A DNA stretch of 64,000 bases from Amycolatopsis coloradensis. Lineage in GTDB: Bacteria; Actinomycetota; Actinomycetes; Mycobacteriales; Pseudonocardiaceae. The position numbers and the translations under genes were made by a program. The stretch lies in the NCBI RefSeq assembly GCF_037997115.1, contig NZ_CP150484.1, positions 1,565,014 to 1,629,013 on the forward strand. Reading direction: 5' to 3'. Shown here in pieces: positions 16,764 through 25,058 of this stretch (positions are counted from its first letter, which is position 1; the number at the start of each line of letters is the position of its first letter). A model generated the notes under the pieces. That model searched no databases. It had not been told where the DNA came from and was given only the letters and a program-made list of their open reading frames with translations.

Positions 16764-16887
16764 GTGACTGGGTGGACGACACGCGTGATCAGGCGGACGA
16801 CAGTTGTGATCAGATGGACGACACACTCGCGGCGGAGTCCCCGCCTCGTGTCGTCCGTCCAATCACGCGTGTCGTCCCTTCGGTCAC
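16764..16887. repeat. Array of 21-nt units, three direct and two inverted
   Basis: Three head-to-tail 21-nt units (16764–16784, 16785–16805, 16806–16826) share the pattern GTGAYnnGnnGGACGACA. After a 19-nt spacer containing GGCGGagtccCCGCC come two units in opposite orientation (16846–16866 and 16867–16887). The whole can fold as a large stem-loop. It fills the space between two convergent genes and probably acts as a bidirectional terminator; the strict 21-nt period is unusual for one. Confidence 0.85.
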
Positions 16888-16905
16888 GCCAAACCGCTCG
16901 GCCTC

Positions 16906-17904
16906 CTAGGCGAACTTGTTCAGCGCGGCGGCGAGTTCCGTCAGCTGCGGCGTGAAGCGCTGGTACGAGAACGGCGTCTCGTTGTTCCACGGGATCAGCT
17001 TCCCGGCCTTCACCGCGGGCAGCTGCGCCCAGGTCGGCACGCCGCCGAGCCCATCCGGGCCGAGGGAGAGCGAACCGCCGCGGTTGTCGTACATGATCAC
17101 GTCGGCGGTGTACTTGCCGATGTTCTCCCAGCTGATCTGCTGGTAGTAGCCGCCCTGGCTCTCGTCCGGCGCCTCCGGCGTGACGAAGTTCAGCCCCTTG
17201 CTCTGGTAGTGCTTCGAGGTCGCGAACTTCGACGCGTTCGAGACGTAGACGGCGTCCTTCTGCGCGGACACGAGGAGGATCTTCAGCCCGGCGGCCTTCT
17301 TCGCCGCTTCGGCGAGCGCGGCGTCGGCCTTCTCGTACTCCTCCTTCGCGGCCTTGATCGCCGGAGTCCCGGTGTCGGCGCCGAGCGCCTTCGCGAGCGC
17401 GATGAACTTCGCGATCCCTTCGGGCATCGAGATGTCCTGCAGCCGGACGCCGACGCTCGGCGCGGCCTTGTCGATCTTCTCCGTCTGCGTGTCCGGGACG
17501 TACCACATCTGGTCCTTGAGGTACATCACGCTGACCAGCAGCTGCGGATTCAACGAGACGAACTTGTCGAAGTTGAACTCGTTCCACACGTTCCCGAGCG
17601 AGGTCACCGCGTTCAGGTCGACGCCGCCCGCCTGCGGGTCCGGCTTGCCGTCGGCGAACTTCGACGGGCCGAAGATCCCGACCGACTTCACGCCGAGGTC
17701 CCACAGCGCCGCCGCCGCGGTCACCTGCGCGACGATCCGCGTCGGCCGTTCGCCTTCCAGCTTGCGGCCGCGATCGTCGGTGAAGGACCAGGTCGCGCCC
17801 GCTCCCTGTGTGGGCGTCTCTTCCTGATAGCCGCAGGCGGTCAGGAGGCCGGTGGCGCCGAGCGCCGCGGTGCCGGCGAGAAAGCCGCGTCGGGAGAGGT
17901 GCAT
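16906..17904 (-). CDS. Iron-siderophore ABC transporter substrate-binding lipoprotein
   Basis: FecB/FepB-type class III binding protein delivering ferric siderophore to the permease pair encoded divergently. The 332-residue precursor has a twin-arginine signal (SRRGFLAGTAALG) and a lipobox LLTAC, so it is predicted to be Tat-exported and membrane-anchored. The N-terminal lobe contains RIVAQVTAAAALWDLGVKSVGIFG, and a long helix with coiled-coil-like heptads follows LAKALGADTG. A near-consensus IdeR box lies between this gene and the permease, so it should be repressed by iron. Confidence 0.88.
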   Translation of the reverse strand: MHLSRRGFLAGTAALGATGLLTACGYQEETPTQGAGATWSFTDDRGRKLEGERPTRIVAQVTAAAALWDLGVKSVGIFGPSKFADGKPDPQAGGVDLNAVTSLGNVWNEFNFDKFVSLNPQLLVSVMYLKDQMWYVPDTQTEKIDKAAPSVGVRLQDISMPEGIAKFIALAKALGADTGTPAIKAAKEEYEKADAALAEAAKKAAGLKILLVSAQKDAVYVSNASKFATSKHYQSKGLNFVTPEAPDESQGGYYQQISWENIGKYTADVIMYDNRGGSLSLGPDGLGGVPTWAQLPAVKAGKLIPWNNETPFSYQRFTPQLTELAAALNKFA

Positions 17905-17940
17905 GGAGATCTTCTTTCGCCGTCGTACCGGATTTCGTCG

Positions 17941-17959
17941 TTAGGCTAGCCTTCCCTTA
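17941..17959. promoter_or_regulatory. IdeR/DtxR-type iron box
   Basis: TTAGGCTAGCCTTCCCTTA matches the 19-bp IdeR/DmdR consensus TWAGGTWAGSCTWACCTWA at 17 positions. It lies between the divergent binding-protein and permease genes, 2 bp before the GTG at 17962, so Fe-loaded regulator would block both directions. Confidence 0.8.
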
Positions 17960-17961
17960 TC

Positions 17962-19002
17962 GTGAGGGCCATGGTCCAGGTCACGGAGCGCGTCAGATCA
18001 CCCAGGGCCGGCGTTTCCGTGCGAACGCTGGTCCTGGTGGGGTCGCTCGTAGCGCTCGCCGCGGTCATCCTGCTGTCGATCGGCTTCGGCTCGAACCGCC
18101 TTTCCCTCGGCGAAGTCCTGCATGCCCTCTTCGCCTACGACGGGAGCTACAACGACGTCGTCGTCCGCGACGATCGCCTGCCCCGCACGGTGCTCGGCGT
18201 CCTGGTCGGGATGGCGCTCGCGCTGGCGGGCTCGCTCATGCAGGCGATCACCCGCAACCCGGTCGCGGAACCCGGTCTGCTCGGCATCAACCACGGCGCC
18301 GCGGTCGCGATCGTGCTCGGCTCGACGCTGTTCTCGGTGACTTCGCCGGGCGAGTACGTCTGGTTCGCCTTCGCCGGGGCGCTCGCGGGCACCGCGCTGG
18401 TCTCGGTGATCGGCGGGACACGTGGTGCGACCAGCCCGCTGAGGCTGGTGCTGGCCGGTGTCGCCATCCAGGCGGTGTTCGTCGGGATCAACCAGGGCAT
18501 GCAGATGGTCAACACGCACAACCTGCAGGCCATGCGGTTCTGGCTGGTCGGCTCGCTGGTGAACCGGAGCCTGGATCAGCTGTCGGTCTTGCTGCCGTTC
18601 TTCGTCGCGGGGGTCGTGATCGCGATCGTGCTGGCCCGCGCGCTGAACGCGCTGGCGCTGGGTGAGGACACGGCCTGCGGTCTCGGCGCGAATCCGGCCC
18701 TCGTCCGCGTCGCCGGGATGGTCGCCGTCGGCCTGCTTTCGGCGTCGGCGACCGCGGCCTGCGGGCCGATCGCCTTCGTCGGCCTGATGATCCCGCACGT
18801 CGTCCGGACGCTGATCGGCCAGGACGAGCGCTGGGTGATGCTGATTTCGGCGTTGCTCGGGCCGGTGCTGCTGCTCGGCTGCGACGTCCTCGGCCGCCTG
18901 CTCGGCTCACCGGGCGAGATCCAGGTCGGCGTGATGACCGACGTCGTCGGCGGGATCGCGTTCGTGATCGTGGCCCGGCGCCTGAAGGCGGTGCGCCGAT
19001 GA
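17962..19002 (+). CDS. Iron-siderophore ABC transporter permease (FecCD family), first
   Basis: Inner-membrane permease of the BtuC/FecCD family with about ten hydrophobic helices across 346 residues. Family marks include RLPRTVLGVLVGMALALAGSLMQAITRNPVAEPGLLGINHGAA near the N terminus and GPIAFVGLMIPHVVR near the C terminus. Start is GTG 17962 or ATG 17971; the first sits against the iron box, so a leaderless transcript or the later start is possible. The stop overlaps the next gene (ATGA). No ATP-binding subunit is encoded nearby. Confidence 0.9.
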   Translation: MRAMVQVTERVRSPRAGVSVRTLVLVGSLVALAAVILLSIGFGSNRLSLGEVLHALFAYDGSYNDVVVRDDRLPRTVLGVLVGMALALAGSLMQAITRNPVAEPGLLGINHGAAVAIVLGSTLFSVTSPGEYVWFAFAGALAGTALVSVIGGTRGATSPLRLVLAGVAIQAVFVGINQGMQMVNTHNLQAMRFWLVGSLVNRSLDQLSVLLPFFVAGVVIAIVLARALNALALGEDTACGLGANPALVRVAGMVAVGLLSASATAACGPIAFVGLMIPHVVRTLIGQDERWVMLISALLGPVLLLGCDVLGRLLGSPGEIQVGVMTDVVGGIAFVIVARRLKAVRR

Positions 19003-20003
19003 CCGCGCTCGTCCGTCGCGAGTCCGGTTTGGACAGACGATCGGTCCTCGTCGTCGCCGCGCTGGCCCTGGTGACGCTGACGCTCGTCGTGCTTTCGGTC
19101 GGCACGGGCGACTACGAGATGAGCCCCGGCGAAGTGCTCGCCACCCTGGCCGGTCAAGGGACGAAGGCGCAGTATCTGGTGGTCATGGGACGGCTTCCGC
19201 GCGTGCTGGTCGCGATCCTCGTCGGAGCCGCGCTGGCGCTGGCCGGGGCGGTCTTCCAGACGATCACCCGGAATCCACTCGGCAGCCCGGACATCATCGG
19301 CTTCACCACCGGTTCGGCGACCGGCGGCATCGTGACCCTGCTGCTCATCGGCTCCGGCCCTGGCCTCGTCTCGCTCGGGGCCCTGGCAGGCGGCCTGCTG
19401 ACCGCGCTGGTCGTGATGACGTTGTGCGCACCGCACGGCCTGCTGAGTTCGCGGCTGGTGCTGCTCGGGATCGCGATCAGCGCGGTGCTGGTCGGCGTGA
19501 ACTCGTATCTGCTGGTGAAGGCGAACCTCGAAGCCGCATCGCAGGCCGTCGGCTGGCTGGTCGGCGACCTTTCCGGCCGCGACTGGAGCTTCTTCGTGCC
19601 GCTGGCCGTCGCGGTGGCGGTGCTCGCCCCGGTCGTATTCGTCAACGGCCGCGCGCTGCGCATGCTGGAGATGGGCGACGACACCGCCACCGGTATCGGC
19701 GTCGACGTCCATCGGGTGCGGCTGACCTTGGTGCTGGTCGCGGTCGCGCTGGTCGCCGCCGCCACCGCGGCGACCGGGCCGCTCCCGTTCATCGCGCTCG
19801 CGGCGCCCCAGCTGGCGCGCCGGATGACGCGCCTGCCGGGACCCAACCTGCTCGCGTCGGCGTTCGTCGGGGCGACGCTGGTCGTCGCGGCGGACTACCT
19901 CGGCCAGCGTCTGCTGGAGTCTTCGCTGTTACCCGCGGGCGTCGTCGCGGCGGCTCTCGGCGGCGCGTATCTGCTCTGGCTGCTGCTGCGGCGCAGGGCT
20001 TAG
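18999..20003 (+). CDS. Iron-siderophore ABC transporter permease (FecCD family), second
   Basis: Second FecCD-type permease, 334 residues, expected to pair with the preceding one as a heterodimer. It has the same RLPRVLVAILVGAALALAGAVFQTITRNPLGSPDIIGF block and GPLPFIALAAPQLARR near the C terminus. ATG at 18999 overlaps the previous stop by 4 nt. It ends overlapping the convergent transglutaminase gene by 4 nt, leaving no room for a terminator. Confidence 0.9.
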   Translation: MTALVRRESGLDRRSVLVVAALALVTLTLVVLSVGTGDYEMSPGEVLATLAGQGTKAQYLVVMGRLPRVLVAILVGAALALAGAVFQTITRNPLGSPDIIGFTTGSATGGIVTLLLIGSGPGLVSLGALAGGLLTALVVMTLCAPHGLLSSRLVLLGIAISAVLVGVNSYLLVKANLEAASQAVGWLVGDLSGRDWSFFVPLAVAVAVLAPVVFVNGRALRMLEMGDDTATGIGVDVHRVRLTLVLVAVALVAAATAATGPLPFIALAAPQLARRMTRLPGPNLLASAFVGATLVVAADYLGQRLLESSLLPAGVVAAALGGAYLLWLLLRRRA

Positions 20004-20842
20004 GTCAGCCGGGTCAGCTGCACCGAGACGTCCAAAGTGGACTGTCCGCCGCCGGTGAAGATGCCCTTGAGCGGCGGCACGTCGGCGTAGTCGCGGCCGT
20101 ACGCGACCCAGACATGCCGCGGCCCGACCGGGATCGCGTTCGTCGGGTCGTAGGCCCACCAGCCGCCGGTCCAGACGTCGACCCAGGCGTGGCTTTCGCC
20201 TTCGACCGTCTCGCCGAGCTTCGCCTCCGGTTTCGTGTGCAGGTAGCCGGAGACGTACCGCGCCGGGACGCCGATCGCGCGCAGCATCACCAGCGTGACA
20301 TGCGCGAAGTCCTGGCAGACCCCTTCGCGCGCACGCCACGCGTCGGTCGCCGTGCTGTGCACGCCGGTCGTCCCCGGCTGGTACTTGAGCTGCTGGTTTA
20401 CCCATTCGCACACCGCGAGCACGGCCTCCGCCGGGTCGAGCCCCTTGCGCAGTTCGCGCGCGACCTTCGACAGCTCCGGATCGCGCGGCGTGTACGGCGT
20501 CGGCGTCAGGTACTCGGTGCGGTGGTCGACGACGGTGTCGCTCCGAAGGTCCTTCCACGTCGCCGAGCGAACCGGCTCGCCTTCGTCGGCCGTCTCGACC
20601 ACCGACGTCGCGAGCACGGTGAACTCGGTGTGCGGCGCGTGAAGGTCGAACGAGGTCACGACGGTGCCCCAGTAGTCCGTGTACCGGTAGGCGCGGGTCG
20701 CCGGCGTCGTCTCGACCCGGTTCACGACCGTGGTCTGCCGCCGGTCGGAGCGCGGGGTCAGCCGCGCCTCGTTGTACGACTGCGTGGCCGGCGTCGCGTA
20801 CCGGTACCCGGTCCGGTGGGCCACCCGAAGCTGCCAGGTCAC
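20000..20842 (-). CDS. Transglutaminase-like cysteine protease family protein
   Basis: A 280-residue bacterial transglutaminase-like domain protein with an N-terminal beta domain (VTWQLRVAHRTGYRYATPATQSYNEARL). The catalytic triad is visible: Cys in REGVCQDFAHV, His in ESHAWVDVW and Asp in WWAYDPTNA. GTG start at 20842 overlaps the alpha-E stop by 4 nt. Third gene of the ATP-grasp / alpha-E / transglutaminase trio, which in other bacteria accompanies the Anbu peptidase; Anbu is not present here. Cytoplasmic; a peptide-bond-making or -breaking role is predicted in the literature but the substrate is unknown. Confidence 0.9.
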   Translation of the reverse strand: MTWQLRVAHRTGYRYATPATQSYNEARLTPRSDRRQTTVVNRVETTPATRAYRYTDYWGTVVTSFDLHAPHTEFTVLATSVVETADEGEPVRSATWKDLRSDTVVDHRTEYLTPTPYTPRDPELSKVARELRKGLDPAEAVLAVCEWVNQQLKYQPGTTGVHSTATDAWRAREGVCQDFAHVTLVMLRAIGVPARYVSGYLHTKPEAKLGETVEGESHAWVDVWTGGWWAYDPTNAIPVGPRHVWVAYGRDYADVPPLKGIFTGGGQSTLDVSVQLTRLT

Positions 20843-21786
20843 AGCGAAACCTCCGCACCGCTCCAGGCCACCCAAGGCGACGAATGGAAGTACTGCACCG
20901 AAACCGCGTCGCCGATGTCCTTGATCGAGGTCTGCAGGGCACCGAGCCGTTTCGGCAGATCCTCCAGCAGATCCGACGGCCGCAGGAACTCCAGCTCGCT
21001 GCGCGCGCGGCCGAGCTGCCGCAGCGCCTCGGACTTCTCGTTGGCCCGCGAGTTGACGCCGGGGTCGAGCCGCTCCAGGCATTCCTCGGCTTGGCGCAAC
21101 GCGTGGAAGACCGAACGCGGGAAGAGCGTGTCCCGCAACAGGAATTGCACGACCCGGGCGGCGTCGAGCGCGCCGCGATAGGTCCGCAGGTACGTGTCCT
21201 GCGCGCCCGCCGAACGGAGCACGGTGATCCAGCCGGGTGACGACGCGCTGTCCTGCACCCGCGAAAGCAGCAGCCGCACCACCATGTCCGCGCGTTCGAC
21301 CGAGCGGCCGAGCACCATGAACAGCCAGCCGTCGTCGCGGCTCATCGTCGAATCGGCGAGTCCGGCGAACATCGCCGCGCGTTCCTCCACGAAGGAGAGG
21401 AACGCGTGCGGCCCGGCGCGGCGCGCGTACCGCTGCCGGTCCGGCACCGCGTTCCACGTCGCGTTCAGGCATTCCCACAGCTCGGTCGAGACGACCTCGC
21501 GGGCGCCGCGCGTGTTCTCGCGGGCGGAGTTGATCGAGCCGACGATCGACGCCGGATTGTCCTTGGCGTAGGCGACCAGTTCGGTCAGCTTCCACACGTC
21601 CAGGGTGTCCATGCCCTCGGGCGAGATGCCGAGGACGGCGAGCAGCTGGCGGCTCGCGTGGTCCGGGTCGACGCTCGCGTCTTCGAGCAGCTGATGCACG
21701 GAGACGTTGAGGATCCGGGAGGTGTCATCGGCGCGTTCGACGTACCGGCCGATCCAGTACAGCGATTCCGCGTTGCGGGCGAGCAC
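20839..21786 (-). CDS. Alpha-E domain protein
   Basis: A 315-residue all-helical DUF403 (alpha-E) protein. The diagnostic N terminus LARNAESLYWIGRYVERADDTSRIL is present, followed by SARENTRGAREVVSTELWE and SVERADMVVRLLLSR. The GTG start at 21786 is chosen because GGGAGG lies five bases upstream; longer readings run into the ATP-grasp gene. The biochemical role is unknown. Its invariable partners are the flanking ATP-grasp and transglutaminase genes, with which it is translationally linked. Confidence 0.9.
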   Translation of the reverse strand: MLARNAESLYWIGRYVERADDTSRILNVSVHQLLEDASVDPDHASRQLLAVLGISPEGMDTLDVWKLTELVAYAKDNPASIVGSINSARENTRGAREVVSTELWECLNATWNAVPDRQRYARRAGPHAFLSFVEERAAMFAGLADSTMSRDDGWLFMVLGRSVERADMVVRLLLSRVQDSASSPGWITVLRSAGAQDTYLRTYRGALDAARVVQFLLRDTLFPRSVFHALRQAEECLERLDPGVNSRANEKSEALRQLGRARSELEFLRPSDLLEDLPKRLGALQTSIKDIGDAVSVQYFHSSPWVAWSGAEVSL

Positions 21787-21797
21787 ATCAACCTCCC

Positions 21798-23459
21798 TTA
21801 TGCCTGTTGCTGCTGCTGTTGCTGGGTGGTGGTCAGCTCCGGACCCTGTTCGGCGACCAGGCCGTCCACTTGGGACAGTGCGCCGAGCGCGGGCCGTTCC
21901 AGTTCCCGCTCCGCCGTCGAAGATCGCGGCGCCAGCACCCAGGTGTCCTTGGATCCGCCGCCCTGCGACGAGTTCACGACCAAGCTGCCCTCCGGGAGCG
22001 CGACTCGGGTCAGCCCGCCAGGCAGGACGAAGATCTCCTTGCCGTCGTTGACCGCGAACGGCCGGAGATCGACGTGCCGCGGCGCCAGCCTGTCGTCCAC
22101 TTTGGACGGAACGGTGGACAGCTGGACCACCGGCTGGGCGATCCAGCCGCGTTTGTTCGCGCGGACCTTGCGCTTCAGCGCGGTCAGCTCGGCCTGTGTC
22201 GCCTCCGGGCCGAACACGATGCCGTACCCGCCCGAGCCTTCGACCGGCTTGATCACCAGCTCGTCCATATGCTGCATGACGTGGTCGAATTCGTCCGGCA
22301 GCCAGCACCGGAAGGTGTCCACGTTGGGCAGCAGCGGCTTCTCGTTGAGGTAGTACTTCACCATCTCGGGCACGTAGGTGTAGACGAGCTTGTCGTCGCC
22401 GACGCCGTTGCCGACCGCGTTCGCGATCACCACGTTGCCCGCGCGCGCCGCGTTCAGGATCCCGGCCACGCCGAGCACGGAATCCGGCCGGTAGTGCACC
22501 GGATCGAGGAACTCGTCGTCGATCCGCCGGTAGATGACGTCGACCTGCCGCTCACCCTCGGTGGTGCGCAGGTACACGACGTTGTCCCGGCAGAACATGT
22601 CGCGGCCTTCGACCAGCTCGACCCCCATCAGCCGGGCCAGCAGCGAATGCTCGAAATACGCTGAGTTGTGCACACCGGGGGTGAGCACGACGACCATCGG
22701 GTCGGCGACGTTCGCCGCGGCCGCCGCCCGGAGCGCACGCAACAGATGCGAAGCGTAATCGCCGACCGGGCGCACCCGGTGCTGGGCGAACAGGTCCGGG
22801 AACACGCGCGCCATCGTGCGGCGGTTCTCCATCACGTACGACACGCCGGACGGGTTGCGGAGGTTGTCCTCCAGCACCCGGAAGGTGCCCTCCTCGTCGC
22901 GCACCAGGTCCACACCGGACACATGGATGCGGACGCCGTTGGGCGGGTTGATCCCGAACGCCTCGCGCTGGAAGTGCTCGCACGAGGTGATCAGCCGTCG
23001 CGGGAGCACGCCGTCACGCAGGATCTGCCGGTCGCCGTACACATCGGCGAGGAAGGCCTCCAGCGCACGGACCCGTTGCGCCACACCGCGTTCGAGTTTG
23101 TTCCATTCGGCGGTGGTGATCACGCGCGGCACCAGGTCGAGCGGGAACGGGCGTTCCTGGCCGGACAGCGAGAACGTGATGCCCTGGTCCACCATGGCCC
23201 GGTCGATCGCCGCCGACCGGGACGAGAGGTCCGCCGACGTCAGCGCGGAGATCGATTCGTACAGCGCGCGGTACGGCTGACGGACCGTGCCGTCGGCGGT
23301 GAACATCTCGTCGTACGCGCCCGCGTGCGGCCGGGACGGCGAGAGATAGCCGTCGAACTGCGCCCCGGGTTTCGCCGCGCGCCGAGCCGACGTCGTCGTC
23401 CGGGGGCGGCGGCCCGCAGGTGGGAGCCGGGGCGCCGAGTTGTTGTTCATGGAGGTCAT
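21798..23459 (-). CDS. Circularly permuted ATP-grasp family protein
   Basis: A 553-residue DUF404/DUF407 (CP_ATPgrasp) protein, predicted to ligate a carboxylate to an amine with ATP. Core segments: [66 protein letters not shown], the permuted lysine-bearing ELVIKPVEGSGGYGIVFG and the C-terminal SLVVNSSQGGGSKDTWVL. The product ends in TTT followed by seven glutamines and Ala, a low-complexity tail I would not expect in the family. First gene of the trio; start ATG 23459 or 23450, neither with a clear ribosome site. Confidence 0.88.
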   Translation of the reverse strand: MTSMNNNSAPRLPPAGRRPRTTTSARRAAKPGAQFDGYLSPSRPHAGAYDEMFTADGTVRQPYRALYESISALTSADLSSRSAAIDRAMVDQGITFSLSGQERPFPLDLVPRVITTAEWNKLERGVAQRVRALEAFLADVYGDRQILRDGVLPRRLITSCEHFQREAFGINPPNGVRIHVSGVDLVRDEEGTFRVLEDNLRNPSGVSYVMENRRTMARVFPDLFAQHRVRPVGDYASHLLRALRAAAAANVADPMVVVLTPGVHNSAYFEHSLLARLMGVELVEGRDMFCRDNVVYLRTTEGERQVDVIYRRIDDEFLDPVHYRPDSVLGVAGILNAARAGNVVIANAVGNGVGDDKLVYTYVPEMVKYYLNEKPLLPNVDTFRCWLPDEFDHVMQHMDELVIKPVEGSGGYGIVFGPEATQAELTALKRKVRANKRGWIAQPVVQLSTVPSKVDDRLAPRHVDLRPFAVNDGKEIFVLPGGLTRVALPEGSLVVNSSQGGGSKDTWVLAPRSSTAERELERPALGALSQVDGLVAEQGPELTTTQQQQQQQA

Positions 23460-23668
23460 CGTGACCCATGGACCCCGTCCGGCGCGAGCTACCTGGGTTG
23501 GCTTGGTGGAATGATCAGCCTGATGCTAGCCTCGCCGGGCGTATTCAAACCTGACTGGGGAAGGTTGGATTCTGTTTCGCGTTTCGCCATGTGTAGAACT
23601 CGATAATTCGCGCATTACCTGCTGGATAAGCAGGCTCTGAATCTTACATGCAATTTTCAAGGGGAATT

Positions 23669-23956
23669 GTGAAGAATCTTGTGAAGGCGTTCATCGTGGC
23701 CGGTGCCGCAGTGGCGGCGTTGGCTGTTCCGGGTGTCGCGATGGCAGCTCAGGACGGTGCCGCGGCGCCGTCGGCCAGTGTCGGCGTAGCGGATGTCAAG
23801 AGTCGTTGGTGCGGTCACAACTACGATAGCTGTGTCCGTGAGCGGAGCGAATTCGCCCGGTATTACAACGTCGGGCCGCTCCAGTACTTCCCTGTCGACC
23901 CCAGTTGTGCGGGTATCTGCTACAACGGCTACGTGTTCGATTATTGGCCCAAGTAA
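23669..23956 (+). CDS. Small secreted four-cysteine protein
   Basis: I do not recognise this family. The GTG at 23669 is preferred because AAGGGG lies just upstream; an ATG at 23648 would add seven residues. The 95-residue precursor has a clear Sec signal peptide (VKNLVKAFIVAGAAVAALAVPGVAMA) followed by a mature part of about 70 residues with four cysteines (WCGHNYDSCVRE...DPSCAGICYNG) that could make two disulphides, and an aromatic C terminus FDYWPK. Its upstream region is noticeably AT-richer than the surroundings. A strong terminator follows. Confidence 0.65.
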   Translation: MKNLVKAFIVAGAAVAALAVPGVAMAAQDGAAAPSASVGVADVKSRWCGHNYDSCVRERSEFARYYNVGPLQYFPVDPSCAGICYNGYVFDYWPK

Positions 23957-23964
23957 TAAGGCGG

Positions 23965-23990
23965 CGGTGGGGCGCTTCGGCGCCCCACCG
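23965..23990 (+). terminator. Rho-independent-type terminator after the small secreted protein
   Basis: Perfect 11-bp stem CGGTGGGGCGC / GCGCCCCACCG with a TTCG tetraloop, followed by TGTTT, nine bases past the stop codon. One of the strongest single hairpins in the window. Confidence 0.92.
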
Positions 23991-24172
23991 TGTTTCACGT
24001 GCTGGGCCAGTCGAACCCCTGTCGGGACCCACCGGGACCGAGGTCGGCTCGATCCCGTCGTCGGGATGATCTTCGCTAGAAACAGCGCTGTAACGTCTCG
24101 GTGCTGTGCTTGCCGCCGGATGAGTGGCAATATGCGTGCTCTCGACACATGGGAACTACGAGGAGTGACGAC

Positions 24173-24982
24173 GTGGCTCGATTCAAAGCGCTCGCCCTGA
24201 TCCCGGCGCTCGCCCTGGCCGCGGGTGCGCTGTCCGCGTGCGGCGAGGAAGGCGGAACCGCGGCCGGCGGCGTCCAGCTCGTCGCGTCCGGCAAGATCAC
24301 CACCTGCACGCACCTGCCCTACCAGCCCTTCCAGGTCAAGCAGGGTGACAAGATCGTCGGTTTCGACGTCGACCTGGTCGACCTGGTCGGCAAGAAGCTG
24401 GGTGTCGAGCAGAGCATCGTCGACATCGCCTTCGAGACCATCGAGTCCGGCGAAGCGATGAACACCGGACAGTGCGACCTCGCCGCCGCGGGCATGACGA
24501 TCACCGACAAGCGCAAGGAGAAGTTCGACTTCTCCGACCCGTACTTCGAGGCGACCCAGGCGCTGCTGGTCAAGACCGGTTCGCCGATCAAGGACCTGTC
24601 CAACGTCGCGGGCAAGAAGATCGGTGTCCAGTCGGCCACCACCGGCGCCGACTACGCCAAGGAGAAGGCCACCGGCGCCGAGATCGTCACCTTCGACGAC
24701 CTCGCGCTGCTGGAGCAGGCCGTCAAGAACGGCACGGTCGACGCGGGCGTCAACGACAACGGCGTGCTCTACGACTTCGCGAAGACGAACCCGGACACGA
24801 CGGTCGTCACCGAGTTCAAGACGAACGAGTTCTACGGCATCGGCGTGAAGAAGGGCAACAGCGCCCTCCTCGGCCAGATCAACGAGGTGCTCAAGGCCGC
24901 CGCGGCGGACGGCTCTTACGCGCAGATCTACCAGAAGTGGTTCGGCAAGGCGCCGACCTGGCAGCCGGGCGGTGCCGCCTAG
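24173..24982 (+). CDS. Glutamate-type ABC transporter substrate-binding lipoprotein
   Basis: Polar amino-acid binding protein (GluB-like) of a three-gene importer. The 269-residue precursor has a lipoprotein signal ending LSAC, then KITTCTHLPYQPFQVKQGDKIVGFDVDLVDLVGKKLG and DLAAAGMTITDKRKEKFDFSDPY, the SBP_bac_3 signature blocks, and QIYQKWFGKAPTW at the C terminus. The GTG start at 24173 has AGGAG seven bases upstream. A hairpin separates it from the permease gene, probably allowing higher expression of the binding protein. Glutamate versus other polar amino acids cannot be settled from sequence. Confidence 0.9.
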   Translation: MARFKALALIPALALAAGALSACGEEGGTAAGGVQLVASGKITTCTHLPYQPFQVKQGDKIVGFDVDLVDLVGKKLGVEQSIVDIAFETIESGEAMNTGQCDLAAAGMTITDKRKEKFDFSDPYFEATQALLVKTGSPIKDLSNVAGKKIGVQSATTGADYAKEKATGAEIVTFDDLALLEQAVKNGTVDAGVNDNGVLYDFAKTNPDTTVVTEFKTNEFYGIGVKKGNSALLGQINEVLKAAAADGSYAQIYQKWFGKAPTWQPGGAA

Positions 24983-25000
24983 CACTAGTTTGAAGCCGCC

Positions 25001-25030
25001 CTGTGGCCGGTGCCAGCGCACCGGCCACAG
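25001..25030 (+). terminator. Intra-operon hairpin between binding protein and permease genes
   Basis: Perfect 13-bp stem CTGTGGCCGGTGC / GCACCGGCCACAG with a CAGC loop, no T-run. It lies inside the operon, 18 bp past the binding-protein stop and 28 bp before the permease ATG, fitting partial termination or mRNA stabilisation that gives excess binding protein. Confidence 0.8.
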
Positions 25031-25058
25031 GCTTGTCGCCACCTGTTTGAGGAGAGAA

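Noticed and set aside
16764-16887. CRISPR array
   Set aside because: Units are contiguous with no spacers and switch orientation; no cas genes.
23991-24006. TGTTTCACGTG sequence after the terminator
   Set aside because: Half of a parS only; 11 of 16 match, and the T-rich start is better explained as part of the terminator.
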